Program-made: the position numbers and the translations under genes
Notes under the pieces: generated by a model
The model's database searches: none
What the model was told of the DNA's origin: nothing
Seen by the model: the letters and a program-made list of their open reading frames with translations, nothing else
Part shown: piece by piece, positions 48,737-54,998 of the stretch
How positions within the stretch are numbered: position 1 is the stretch's first letter
Layout of the letters: each line of letters starts with the position of its first letter
Assembly: GCA_937903135.1 (NCBI GenBank)
Contig: CALDAH010000014.1
Coordinates: 1 to 54,998, forward strand
DNA length: 54,998 nt
Reading direction: 5' to 3'
Source of the DNA: an uncultured Alphaproteobacteria bacterium
Lineage (GTDB): Bacteria; Pseudomonadota; Alphaproteobacteria; Rs-D84

Positions 48737-48770
48737 ACAATGCGCGCACGGGGGCGCGTGCATTGTATTT
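48737..48770 (+). terminator. terminator
   Basis: ACAATGCGCGC pairs with GCGCGTGCATTGT (one bulge), followed by ATTTATTAT. Confidence 0.75.
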
Positions 48771-48796
48771 ATTATAAATAACATTAGGCAGAGAGA

Positions 48797-50515
48797 ATGA
48801 AACACAATAAATCATTTATTTTACATTATTCACTATTTGCAGGATTAATTTGTGCATTTGCAATGCCCCGGGCTGATGCGGTTGTTCGCGTCGGGAATAA
48901 ATCACGTTCATATGCCGAAGCATATAATCAGATAAACAATCAACGCGCCCAGGTTGAATATCAAAATCAGCAATCCCAGAATATTCAAAACGATCAGGCC
49001 GATTTACCGGTCCGTGTTGCCGATGCTGATTTGGCAAAACAAATCGCGCGCGGTGATAATACAGCGCGTGCGGGTATCGGTGATTTGGAATCATGTGCGC
49101 GTATTTACCCGAACGGTGAATTTGCATGGGACGTGCCAACGGCGGGCATGGGCACGGGCGGGGCCCAGACGTGCGTTGCCGTGGTTGAAATGCGCGGGTT
49201 GCAGATGGGGCCGGGCGGGACGGATGTTGTTTTGGCGCGTGCAAATGTTGCCGCCGGTGATGCGGTAAAATGCAATATTTCTGAATTCCCCGAAAGTGGA
49301 TATACCCCAGACGCGATGAATATAACATTTCCGGCGGACGCTGCGCCGACCGTTGATGATGTGGTTCGCGTGTTAAATTCCGAACAGAAAAAAGGTGCGG
49401 GATTTAAAATCGCGGCCAGTGCAATCGTCGGTGGCCTGGGTGGGAATATGCTTGGTAAAAATGAAATCGGCGAAGAAAGCCTGATGGGCACGGGCAAGAA
49501 AAAGATGAAAAATTCAGCCGTTGGTGCATTGGTCGGTGCGGCCGTTGGCGCGGGCAATGCATATGGCGGCAAGGTTGGCGGTGACGTTATATTATCAACC
49601 AGCGTAAATGCAGCCGCGGGCGGTATTATGGGGAATATTGTTGCAACGGGCAATTCCGTAATGCGCATAGAGGAATGCAAGCTGCCAAATGGCGTTACGA
49701 CATCGTGCCTCTGGGGGGTAATTGTTACCAGCAACCCGATTAAATTAACGGCCGGGCAAATAAATCCGGCCACTGGTCAGGAAATCCCGGGTGATGTAAA
49801 GACCGCGTTCTTTAACGTATCGGACGGGTCAACTGTTATGATCTGTGACCAGGATGCAAAAAACTGTCGCGAGGATAACCTGGTATCAATAAAACTTATC
49901 GCATATCCGGATAAGGATATAGAGGTAATCAAAGACCAGGATTTTGAAAAAATAACAATTGGTGATTCCGAATTCGCATATCATTTAACCAAAGAAAACG
50001 GAAATCTCGTTATGGCAAAAGGGCCGGGCAGCGAAGCGATATATACACCGATTTTATCGGCCGGTCGTCCGGAAAAGACAACGCCCGCGATGGTTGCAAA
50101 CGTACATGATAAAACGTTTGGTATGAAACGCAGTGACTGGCGCGATGAAAAGAAGCGCCATACCAACAACGATATTTACGGTCGCACCGGCCGCGGCGAA
50201 GCGTTTGATTTAAGCGAGGGAAATAACTACGATTTAAATGATTTTAGTCCCATGACAATTAACGCCGAAGACGGGGGTATAATTGACCTGGATAACAAAG
50301 CGCGATTAAAGGCGACCGTAATCGGGGCCGGGGCCGGCGGGGCGATCGGTGCGCTGTCCGGATATCAGGGGGCGCAAAAGGATATTGATGACCGCTGGGT
50401 TACGGCCGTTCGCGAATATAACGATTCCCTGCAAAAGGTTTATTGCCAAACGGGTAAACGTTTCCTGTCGTTCTATAACGATATGGTAATAATCCCCCAT
50501 GCAACAGATGAATAA
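48797..50515 (+). CDS. exported glycine-zipper envelope protein
   Basis: A 572-residue protein with a signal peptide (LFAGLICAFAMPRADA). It has a Gln/Asn-rich segment (YNQINNQRAQVEYQNQQSQ), a Cys-containing domain (SCARIYPNGEFAWDVP ... TCVAVVEMRGLQMGPGG), a glycine-zipper tract (ASAIVGGLGGNMLGKN ... VGALVGAAVGAGNAYGGKVGGD), an unknown central domain, and a second glycine zipper near the end (ATVIGAGAGGAIGALSGYQG). Glycine zippers mediate oligomerisation in membranes and occur in outer-membrane lipoproteins and secretion-system pores. There is no lipobox. I do not recognise a family. A terminator follows. Confidence 0.7.
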   Translation: MKHNKSFILHYSLFAGLICAFAMPRADAVVRVGNKSRSYAEAYNQINNQRAQVEYQNQQSQNIQNDQADLPVRVADADLAKQIARGDNTARAGIGDLESCARIYPNGEFAWDVPTAGMGTGGAQTCVAVVEMRGLQMGPGGTDVVLARANVAAGDAVKCNISEFPESGYTPDAMNITFPADAAPTVDDVVRVLNSEQKKGAGFKIAASAIVGGLGGNMLGKNEIGEESLMGTGKKKMKNSAVGALVGAAVGAGNAYGGKVGGDVILSTSVNAAAGGIMGNIVATGNSVMRIEECKLPNGVTTSCLWGVIVTSNPIKLTAGQINPATGQEIPGDVKTAFFNVSDGSTVMICDQDAKNCREDNLVSIKLIAYPDKDIEVIKDQDFEKITIGDSEFAYHLTKENGNLVMAKGPGSEAIYTPILSAGRPEKTTPAMVANVHDKTFGMKRSDWRDEKKRHTNNDIYGRTGRGEAFDLSEGNNYDLNDFSPMTINAEDGGIIDLDNKARLKATVIGAGAGGAIGALSGYQGAQKDIDDRWVTAVREYNDSLQKVYCQTGKRFLSFYNDMVIIPHATDE

Positions 50516-50517
50516 AA

Positions 50518-50548
50518 AACGCCCCGATTTACGGGGCATTTTTTTATT
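50518..50548. terminator. bidirectional terminator
   Basis: ACGCCCCG-ATTTA-CGGGGCAT flanked by A and T tracts, between convergent genes. Confidence 0.82.
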
Positions 50549-51709
50549 ATCGGGTGTTAGTTTTTTCCAGTTGTTTTTTTAATTTTAAAATGCGCTTATA
50601 CGACTCGCGGATGCGGCGACGTGGAATCTCGCCGCGGGATACCATATCTATTATCTCGCGGTGGGCAATCCGCCCCAGATTTTCGGTATACTGCAGATTA
50701 TTCCCAAGCAGCATAATATCATTACCGGCCAAAATTGCACGCCGCAGTGTTTCGCGTAAACCATAGTTATTATATATTGCCCCATCTGCAGGTCGTCGGT
50801 TATTACAACGCCGTTATATCCCATTTGGCCACGCAGCAGTTTATTAATTGTATCGGGCGACAGGCTGGCCGGGTTTTCCGGGTCTATATTGCCGTTTATT
50901 ACATGCGCGACCATTACCATTGATGTCGCCGGGACGGTCGCATACGGACGCAGTTCATCGCGTTTCCATGTGTTTGTTATATCCACCAGTCCCGCGTGGG
51001 TATCGCCCGTGGCACTGCCGTGACCGGGAAAATGTTTAAATGACGATAAAACACCTGCGCGTGCCATGGCATTTGCGGCTGTATGACCGTATTCGTATAT
51101 GCGTTCCGGATCAGATGAATATGCGCGTCCGCGTACACCAATTGCGGGCGATTGCGGGTTTATATCAACATCTGTGCACGGGGCAAAGTTCAGATTAAAA
51201 CCCAGATCGGATAATTTTTGCCCCTGTTTATAGTATAAATCGGCAACTGTGTCCATATTCATTGCGGCCATATCCCGTGCCGGCGGCAGTGGCGTTTTAA
51301 AACCATGCTCTGGCCCGATGCGGATAACCGCGCCACCTTCTTGGTCAATGGCGGTAAATAGAACCGGTTTACCACCGCGTCGTGCGGCCGCGGTGAGGTA
51401 TTGATTTAGTTCGCGGACCTGATCTATGCTTTGAATATTTCGGGATTTGGTTTTTGTTCGCAGTTCCCTGGGGCTATACCCGGCCTGGTTTCCCTGTTCA
51501 ACATCTATGCTAAACAATATTACGCCACCGATGCGTCCGGCGTGAATATCACGGGCAATATCCCGCACGGTCGCGTCATCAGGGGATGTGCCGCGAAAAC
51601 CTACCAGTATCATCTGGCCCGCCATATCCGATAGATGCTGATCGCGATACCATATAATCGCCAGGCTGATTAATAAAAAACCAATAGCTGCTTTGTAATA
51701 TTTTTTCAT
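50547..51709 (-). pseudogene. nagZ: membrane-anchored NagZ-type beta-N-acetylglucosaminidase, one-base frameshift
   Basis: A glycoside hydrolase family 3 protein (expected 387 residues) interrupted by one missing G. The N-terminal membrane helix is IGFLLISLAIIWY. Next come ILVGFRGTSPDD, AIDQEGGAVIRI, FKHFPGHGSATGDTHAGL (general acid/base D-x-H) and GVVITDDLQMG (nucleophile region). The frame then breaks in the run of four C at 50780-50783; with one more base it continues as AIYNNYGLRETLRRAILAG and NDIMLLGNN to the stop at 50547. The whole span is 1163 bases, one short of a multiple of three. It could be an assembly error, a young pseudogene or slippage-based switching. NagZ recycles cell-wall muropeptides. 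Confidence 0.85.
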
Positions 51710-51724
51710 ATCCTGTGCACCTGA

Positions 51725-52522
51725 TTATTTTTTACGACGCAATGCCGTGATAAATATCGCAGTCCCTGCGATAAACATAACGCCCGATAGCAGTTGTCCC
51801 ATGGTAAGTCCCCATGATGTTAAAAAACCAATCTGGGCATCCGGGGCGCGGAACTGTTCACAGAAAATACGACACACGGCATATCCTGCCCCCATAATTC
51901 CGGCCAATGCCCCCGGATATCGCCGCAGATTTGTATAGCGATACAGACAGTATGTTAATATAAACAGTGCGATTCCTTCGGTCGCGGCCTCGTACAAAGG
52001 GCTGGGGTGACGTGGAATTGGTGTATCGCCGCGGAATACGACGCCCCACGGGACGGTTGTTGGACGGCCCATAACCTCCATATTAATAAAGTTTGCAATG
52101 CGGCCGAAAAATAAACCGATTGGGGCAACGACGGCCATTACATCTAAAATACTCCATGCGCGGCGAGTATTTTTGGCAAATAAAAATGTTGCGATAATTA
52201 CCCCCGCCAGTCCGCCATGAAAGCTCATCCCGCCATGCCATATGGCAAAAATTTCCAGCGGGTGGGCGATAAAGAACGGCAGGTTATAGAATAAAACATA
52301 CCCCAGTCGTCCGCCGATTATTACCCCTGCGATTACAGCGGTTAATAAATCATCCAGTCTTTTTTTTGACAGTGTAATTTCCGCCCCGGGGGTATTTGTT
52401 AAACGTTTAAATAAAAAATACCCGATAATAAACGCCGCGATATAGGCCAGCGCATACCATCGGATATCAACACCTATTACAGAAAATGCAACCGGTGAAA
52501 TTGGGTTAATTATGATCGCCAT
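51725..52522 (-). CDS. lgt: prolipoprotein diacylglyceryl transferase
   Basis: A 265-residue integral membrane enzyme that attaches diacylglycerol to the lipobox cysteine of prolipoproteins. About seven helices are seen, with the conserved blocks IRWYALAYIAAFIIGY, GGRLGYVLFYNL, MSFHGGLAGVIIATFLF, GRIANFINMEVMGRPTTVPWGVVF and HPSPLYEAATEG. The essential arginine and histidine residues are in place. It serves the many lipoproteins of this window. It lies 15 bases upstream of the nagZ gene and nine after a small gene, so they probably share a transcript. Confidence 0.96.
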   Translation of the reverse strand: MAIIINPISPVAFSVIGVDIRWYALAYIAAFIIGYFLFKRLTNTPGAEITLSKKRLDDLLTAVIAGVIIGGRLGYVLFYNLPFFIAHPLEIFAIWHGGMSFHGGLAGVIIATFLFAKNTRRAWSILDVMAVVAPIGLFFGRIANFINMEVMGRPTTVPWGVVFRGDTPIPRHPSPLYEAATEGIALFILTYCLYRYTNLRRYPGALAGIMGAGYAVCRIFCEQFRAPDAQIGFLTSWGLTMGQLLSGVMFIAGTAIFITALRRKK

Positions 52523-52531
52523 AATTTATTC

Positions 52532-52792
52532 TTAGCGTCCGTTGTTACTTTTTTCTATGGCGCGCATAAAATTACCGTGAACAGACCGTGACTGGTCCAG
52601 AGTACGGGATAAAGACAAAATTATATTTTTTAACATTTCAATTTTTGTCTGGTCAGGATACGCCTTGCTGTATTCTTCTGCCAGTTGCTGTTTCTTTAAT
52701 TCCAACAGATTTGCTAAATTACGCAGGCCATCACGTACAATTGGGCCACCGCCGTTAAATAATGTTTCGTATGGTCTTTTACCTCTTATCAT
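52532..52792 (-). CDS. small helical protein of unknown function
   Basis: An 86-residue charged, helical protein: LRNLANLLELKKQQLAEEYSKAYPDQTKIEMLKNIILSLSRTLDQSRSVHGNFMRAIEKSNNG, consistent with a two-helix coiled coil. There is no signal or membrane segment. AAAAGGAAA is the binding site, and lgt starts nine bases downstream. It might be a phasin-like or regulatory protein; nothing supports a specific role. Confidence 0.55.
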   Translation of the reverse strand: MIRGKRPYETLFNGGGPIVRDGLRNLANLLELKKQQLAEEYSKAYPDQTKIEMLKNIILSLSRTLDQSRSVHGNFMRAIEKSNNGR

Positions 52793-52889
52793 GTATTTTC
52801 CTTTTGATTTATACGATATAATTTACCATTTGGCTTGAAATCTTAAAATGATTGTATTATATATTTTACAAATAACCAAGGAGAAAATT

Positions 52890-53651
52890 ATGGTTTCACG
52901 TCAAACAGCAATTAAACCTAAACGTGGGGTTAAAAACGCTGAAAAATCTTTATCACAGCCAAAATCGGGTGGTATTGAATTATACTTAAAACGTATATTT
53001 GCCCTGATGTTCGGGGCGGTGGCATTAACTGCGCTGGCCGCGTATATGACGATCTGGGGCGGGGGACTGAATTATATTTTTAATTGGCAAACCGGTGGTT
53101 TTACCGGCCTGTATTATGTAATTATATTCGGGGCACTGGGGCTGTCATTATGGGCACAGGTTCGTGCATTCCGGCTTAGCCCGAAAACAGGTGCATTTGT
53201 TTTAGCACTGTATGCTGTTTTAATGGGAATTGGCCTAACGCCGTTAATTGCGGTCGCGTTAGTGGTAAACCCGTCATCTATTATCGGGGCATTTGCAATT
53301 GCATCTGCGATGTTCGCATGCATGGCACTGTTCGGGTATAAAACGGTCAAAGACCTGTCGTTCCTAAGAATTTTCTTGTTTATGGGAATGATTGGATTGT
53401 TATTAGTTGGCTTGGTTTCATTTATCTGGCCGGCTATTTTTGGGGGCACATTCGGGACAATAGTCTGCTTTATCGGTGTGCTGGTATTCGCATTATTTAC
53501 AGCGTATGATATGCAAACGTTAAAGCGGGCATATCAATACATTGGCGATGATACCCAAAAAAATCAATTGGCGGTATTAGGGGCATTACACCTGTATATA
53601 TCCTTTATTGCCATGTTCCAATATGTGTTAAGCTTGTTAAACAGAAATTAA
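52890..53651 (+). CDS. Bax inhibitor-1/YccA family membrane protein
   Basis: A 253-residue protein with a basic N-terminus and seven hydrophobic helices from about residue 35. Family hallmarks are GLSLWAQVRAFRLSPKTGAFVLALYAVLMGIGLTPLI, ASAMFACMALFGYKTVKDLS and the C-terminal FTAYDMQTLKRAYQYIGDD ... LGALHLYISFIAMFQYVLSLLNR, where the paired aspartates form the pH-dependent latch. YccA interacts with the FtsH protease and BsYetJ is a calcium leak channel. The start at 52890 follows AAGGAG; an ATG at 52848 lacks a site. Ferredoxin follows by 21 bases. Confidence 0.92.
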   Translation: MVSRQTAIKPKRGVKNAEKSLSQPKSGGIELYLKRIFALMFGAVALTALAAYMTIWGGGLNYIFNWQTGGFTGLYYVIIFGALGLSLWAQVRAFRLSPKTGAFVLALYAVLMGIGLTPLIAVALVVNPSSIIGAFAIASAMFACMALFGYKTVKDLSFLRIFLFMGMIGLLLVGLVSFIWPAIFGGTFGTIVCFIGVLVFALFTAYDMQTLKRAYQYIGDDTQKNQLAVLGALHLYISFIAMFQYVLSLLNRN

Positions 53652-53672
53652 TTCAAACGGCGGAGTAAAAAT

Positions 53673-53882
53673 ATGGTTTATAAGATAGATCCAAATAAAT
53701 GCATTGCATGTCATACATGCATGGGGGCATGCCCGGTAATGGCGATATCAGTCGGCGCGGACGGTAAATGTGTTATTGACCCGGCCAAGTGCATATCATG
53801 CGGTACATGTGCTGCAATATGCCCGGTCGCGGCAATTGCACCGGACGTTGCACCGACACCGGCAACCCCTGGTGATAAATAA
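53673..53882 (+). CDS. 2[4Fe-4S] ferredoxin
   Basis: A 69-residue ferredoxin with two canonical cluster motifs, CIACHTCMGACP and CISCGTCAAICP, each in a beta-alpha-beta half and separated by about 20 residues (pseudo-two-fold symmetry). A short Pro/Ala tail (VAPTPATPGDK) follows. This clostridial-type ferredoxin carries low-potential electrons, for example for pyruvate:ferredoxin oxidoreductase, and hints at an anaerobic way of life. It follows the Bax-inhibitor gene and has its own terminator. Confidence 0.92.
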   Translation: MVYKIDPNKCIACHTCMGACPVMAISVGADGKCVIDPAKCISCGTCAAICPVAAIAPDVAPTPATPGDK

Positions 53883-53897
53883 ATCGCATGGCAATAA

Positions 53898-53931
53898 AAA
53901 AACGGGGCATTTGCCCCGTTTGTTTTTTTAT
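53898..53931 (+). terminator. terminator after ferredoxin
   Basis: AACGGGGCA-TT-TGCCCCGTT followed by TGTTTTTTT. Confidence 0.88.
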
Positions 53932-54041
53932 AATATATTTTTAAAACCCGTTGTAAAGTTCAATTTTTTTATAATCTTTTGTTATTGCAAAATATTAAAA
54001 TCGTTATAATATGTATGGGGTTAAGATTTAGGGGTAAAAAA

Positions 54042-54998
54042 ATGCCAGCAACAACAATTAATGATATCGTAGCGCTATGCAAACGCCGTGGATTTATATT
54101 TACCGGGTCCGAGATTTACGGGGGGCTCGGCGGGGCATATGACTATGGTCCGTATGGCGTGGAATTAATGAAAAATATTCGTAACGCATGGTGGAACGCC
54201 ATGATATATTCCCGTGACGACATAGAAGGGCTGGATGCGGCATTAATCTCAAACCGGCTGTTATGGAAATACTCCGGGCACGAGGGCGGTTTTTCCGACC
54301 CATTGGTTGAATGCAAGAAATGCGGCACTCGCATGCGTCAGGATAAAATGAAAGATCCAACAAAATGCGATAACTGCGGCAGCAGCGACATCAGCGAACC
54401 ACGTGCGTATCAGCTAATGATGGGGCTCTCCATCGGGGCGACGGCGGACGGGGCGATAAACGCTTACCTGCGTCCGGAAACGGCGACGACCACGTATACT
54501 AATTTTAAAAATGTTTTGGATGCTAAACCCCATAAACTGCCATTTGGTATCGCCCAGATAGGAAAAGCGTTTCGTAACGAGATATCACCACGCGGCTTTG
54601 TTTTCCGTATGCGTGAATTTGAACAGGCGGAAATGCAGTACTTTGTTCACCCGGATACCGACGCAAAATATTTTGAAATGTGGAAAGAAATTCGCATGGC
54701 ATGGTGGATAAACGTATTGGGCATCCCGGCGGATAAATTACGCTTTTTGCCGCATGAAAAATTGGCCCATTACGCCAAGGCTGCGGTTGATATTGAATAC
54801 GCATTCCCCGACGGATTTGACGAGGTCGAGGGAATCCATAACCGCCAGGATTTTGACCTTGGGTCGCATACAAAGGCGCAGTCTGAATTTAAAATCGCCG
54901 CGAACGTTATGGAAAACCGCGACAGTACGGTAAAGCTGGCGTATAGCGATCCCCAGACGGGTGAAAACTTTATCCCGTATGTAATTGAAACGGCAATG
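54042..54998 (+). CDS. glyS: glycyl-tRNA synthetase, single-chain type (partial, runs off the window)
   Basis: The first 319 codons of a class II glycyl-tRNA synthetase of the homodimeric type. It starts INDIVALCKRRGFIFTGSEIYGGLGGAYDYGPYGVELM; the Y-G-G-L-G-G-x-Y-D-Y-G-P block is diagnostic. Next are a zinc-ribbon-like insert (CKKCGTRM ... CDNCGSS), motif 2 AFRNEISPRGFVFRMREFEQAEMQYF and HNRQDFDLGSHTKAQS. The ATG at 54042 follows AGGGG. Most proteobacteria instead have the alpha2-beta2 enzyme (GlyQ/GlyS), so this form is notable here. The 3' end lies beyond the window. Confidence 0.94.
   Translation, partial: MPATTINDIVALCKRRGFIFTGSEIYGGLGGAYDYGPYGVELMKNIRNAWWNAMIYSRDDIEGLDAALISNRLLWKYSGHEGGFSDPLVECKKCGTRMRQDKMKDPTKCDNCGSSDISEPRAYQLMMGLSIGATADGAINAYLRPETATTTYTNFKNVLDAKPHKLPFGIAQIGKAFRNEISPRGFVFRMREFEQAEMQYFVHPDTDAKYFEMWKEIRMAWWINVLGIPADKLRFLPHEKLAHYAKAAVDIEYAFPDGFDEVEGIHNRQDFDLGSHTKAQSEFKIAANVMENRDSTVKLAYSDPQTGENFIPYVIETAM

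Overview
The window is chromosomal DNA of an alphaproteobacterium, probably a reduced, host-associated lineage. The evidence is an alphaproteobacterial-type DnaB, a frr-uppS-cdsA-rseP-bamA block, LpxI-type lipid A synthesis, VirB8-like membrane proteins, many small outer-membrane beta-barrels and short lipoproteins, and close gene packing. Closeness to uncultured gut alphaproteobacteria is only my impression. Seven tRNA genes are present: Thr, Leu, His, Ala, Glu and Asp near household genes, with tRNA-Glu also serving as an integration site (six loci plus the same Glu locus acting as attR).

Layout. 1-6.8 kb: tRNA-Thr, a U32/TrhP-type protein, an LptM-like lipoprotein, oleate hydratase, LpxI, two outer-membrane barrels and an m5U RNA methyltransferase. 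6.8-8.65 kb: a candidate minus-strand small RNA with two loops complementary to Shine-Dalgarno sequences, a stand-alone HTH domain, a winged-helix protein and BirA. 8.68-21.77 kb: a compact T7/podovirus-like virion cluster (lysin, TM protein, scaffold, lysine-rich histone-like protein, capsid, two tail-tube proteins, tail-fibre adaptor, terminase, portal, Bbp19-like, TM coiled coil). It shows no integrase, replication module or receptor-binding fibre. Its large terminase is split into a complete ATPase gene and a complete nuclease gene by a minus-strand block carrying an unknown gene, a tandem-HTH/S24-like regulator and the host-type dnaB. 21.8-32 kb: BepA-like protease, RecG, L33, tRNAs, then frr-uppS-cdsA-rseP-bamA. 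32-36.8 kb: alpha/beta hydrolase, an operon with two VirB8-like proteins and YraN, and a bacterial PH-domain protein. 36.85-44.38 kb: a 7.5 kb element inserted at the 3' end of tRNA-Glu by a large serine recombinase, carrying a PEGA-domain outer-membrane protein, an LPP20-like lipoprotein and small membrane proteins. 44.4-55 kb: META lipoprotein, tRNA-Asp, three envelope proteins, a frameshifted NagZ-type glucosaminidase, Lgt, a Bax-inhibitor-1 homologue, ferredoxin and the start of a single-chain glycyl-tRNA synthetase.

Most notable. (1) The virion cluster looks like a domesticated, podovirus-derived particle system, possibly a gene-transfer-agent-like one. All recognisable genes are open, and an essential host replication gene sits inside the terminase, with start codons overlapping by two bases. 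(2) The serine recombinase of the tRNA-Glu element crosses its own attachment site in frame. The integrated gene ends in ten residues read from the antisense of tRNA-Glu. In the excised circle the same frame would continue into a 43-residue element-encoded tail. (3) The anti-Shine-Dalgarno small RNA at 6.82-7.01 kb has a promoter, two hairpins and a GAAA-loop terminator. All three are inferences from sequence alone; the tests that would settle them are given with each finding.
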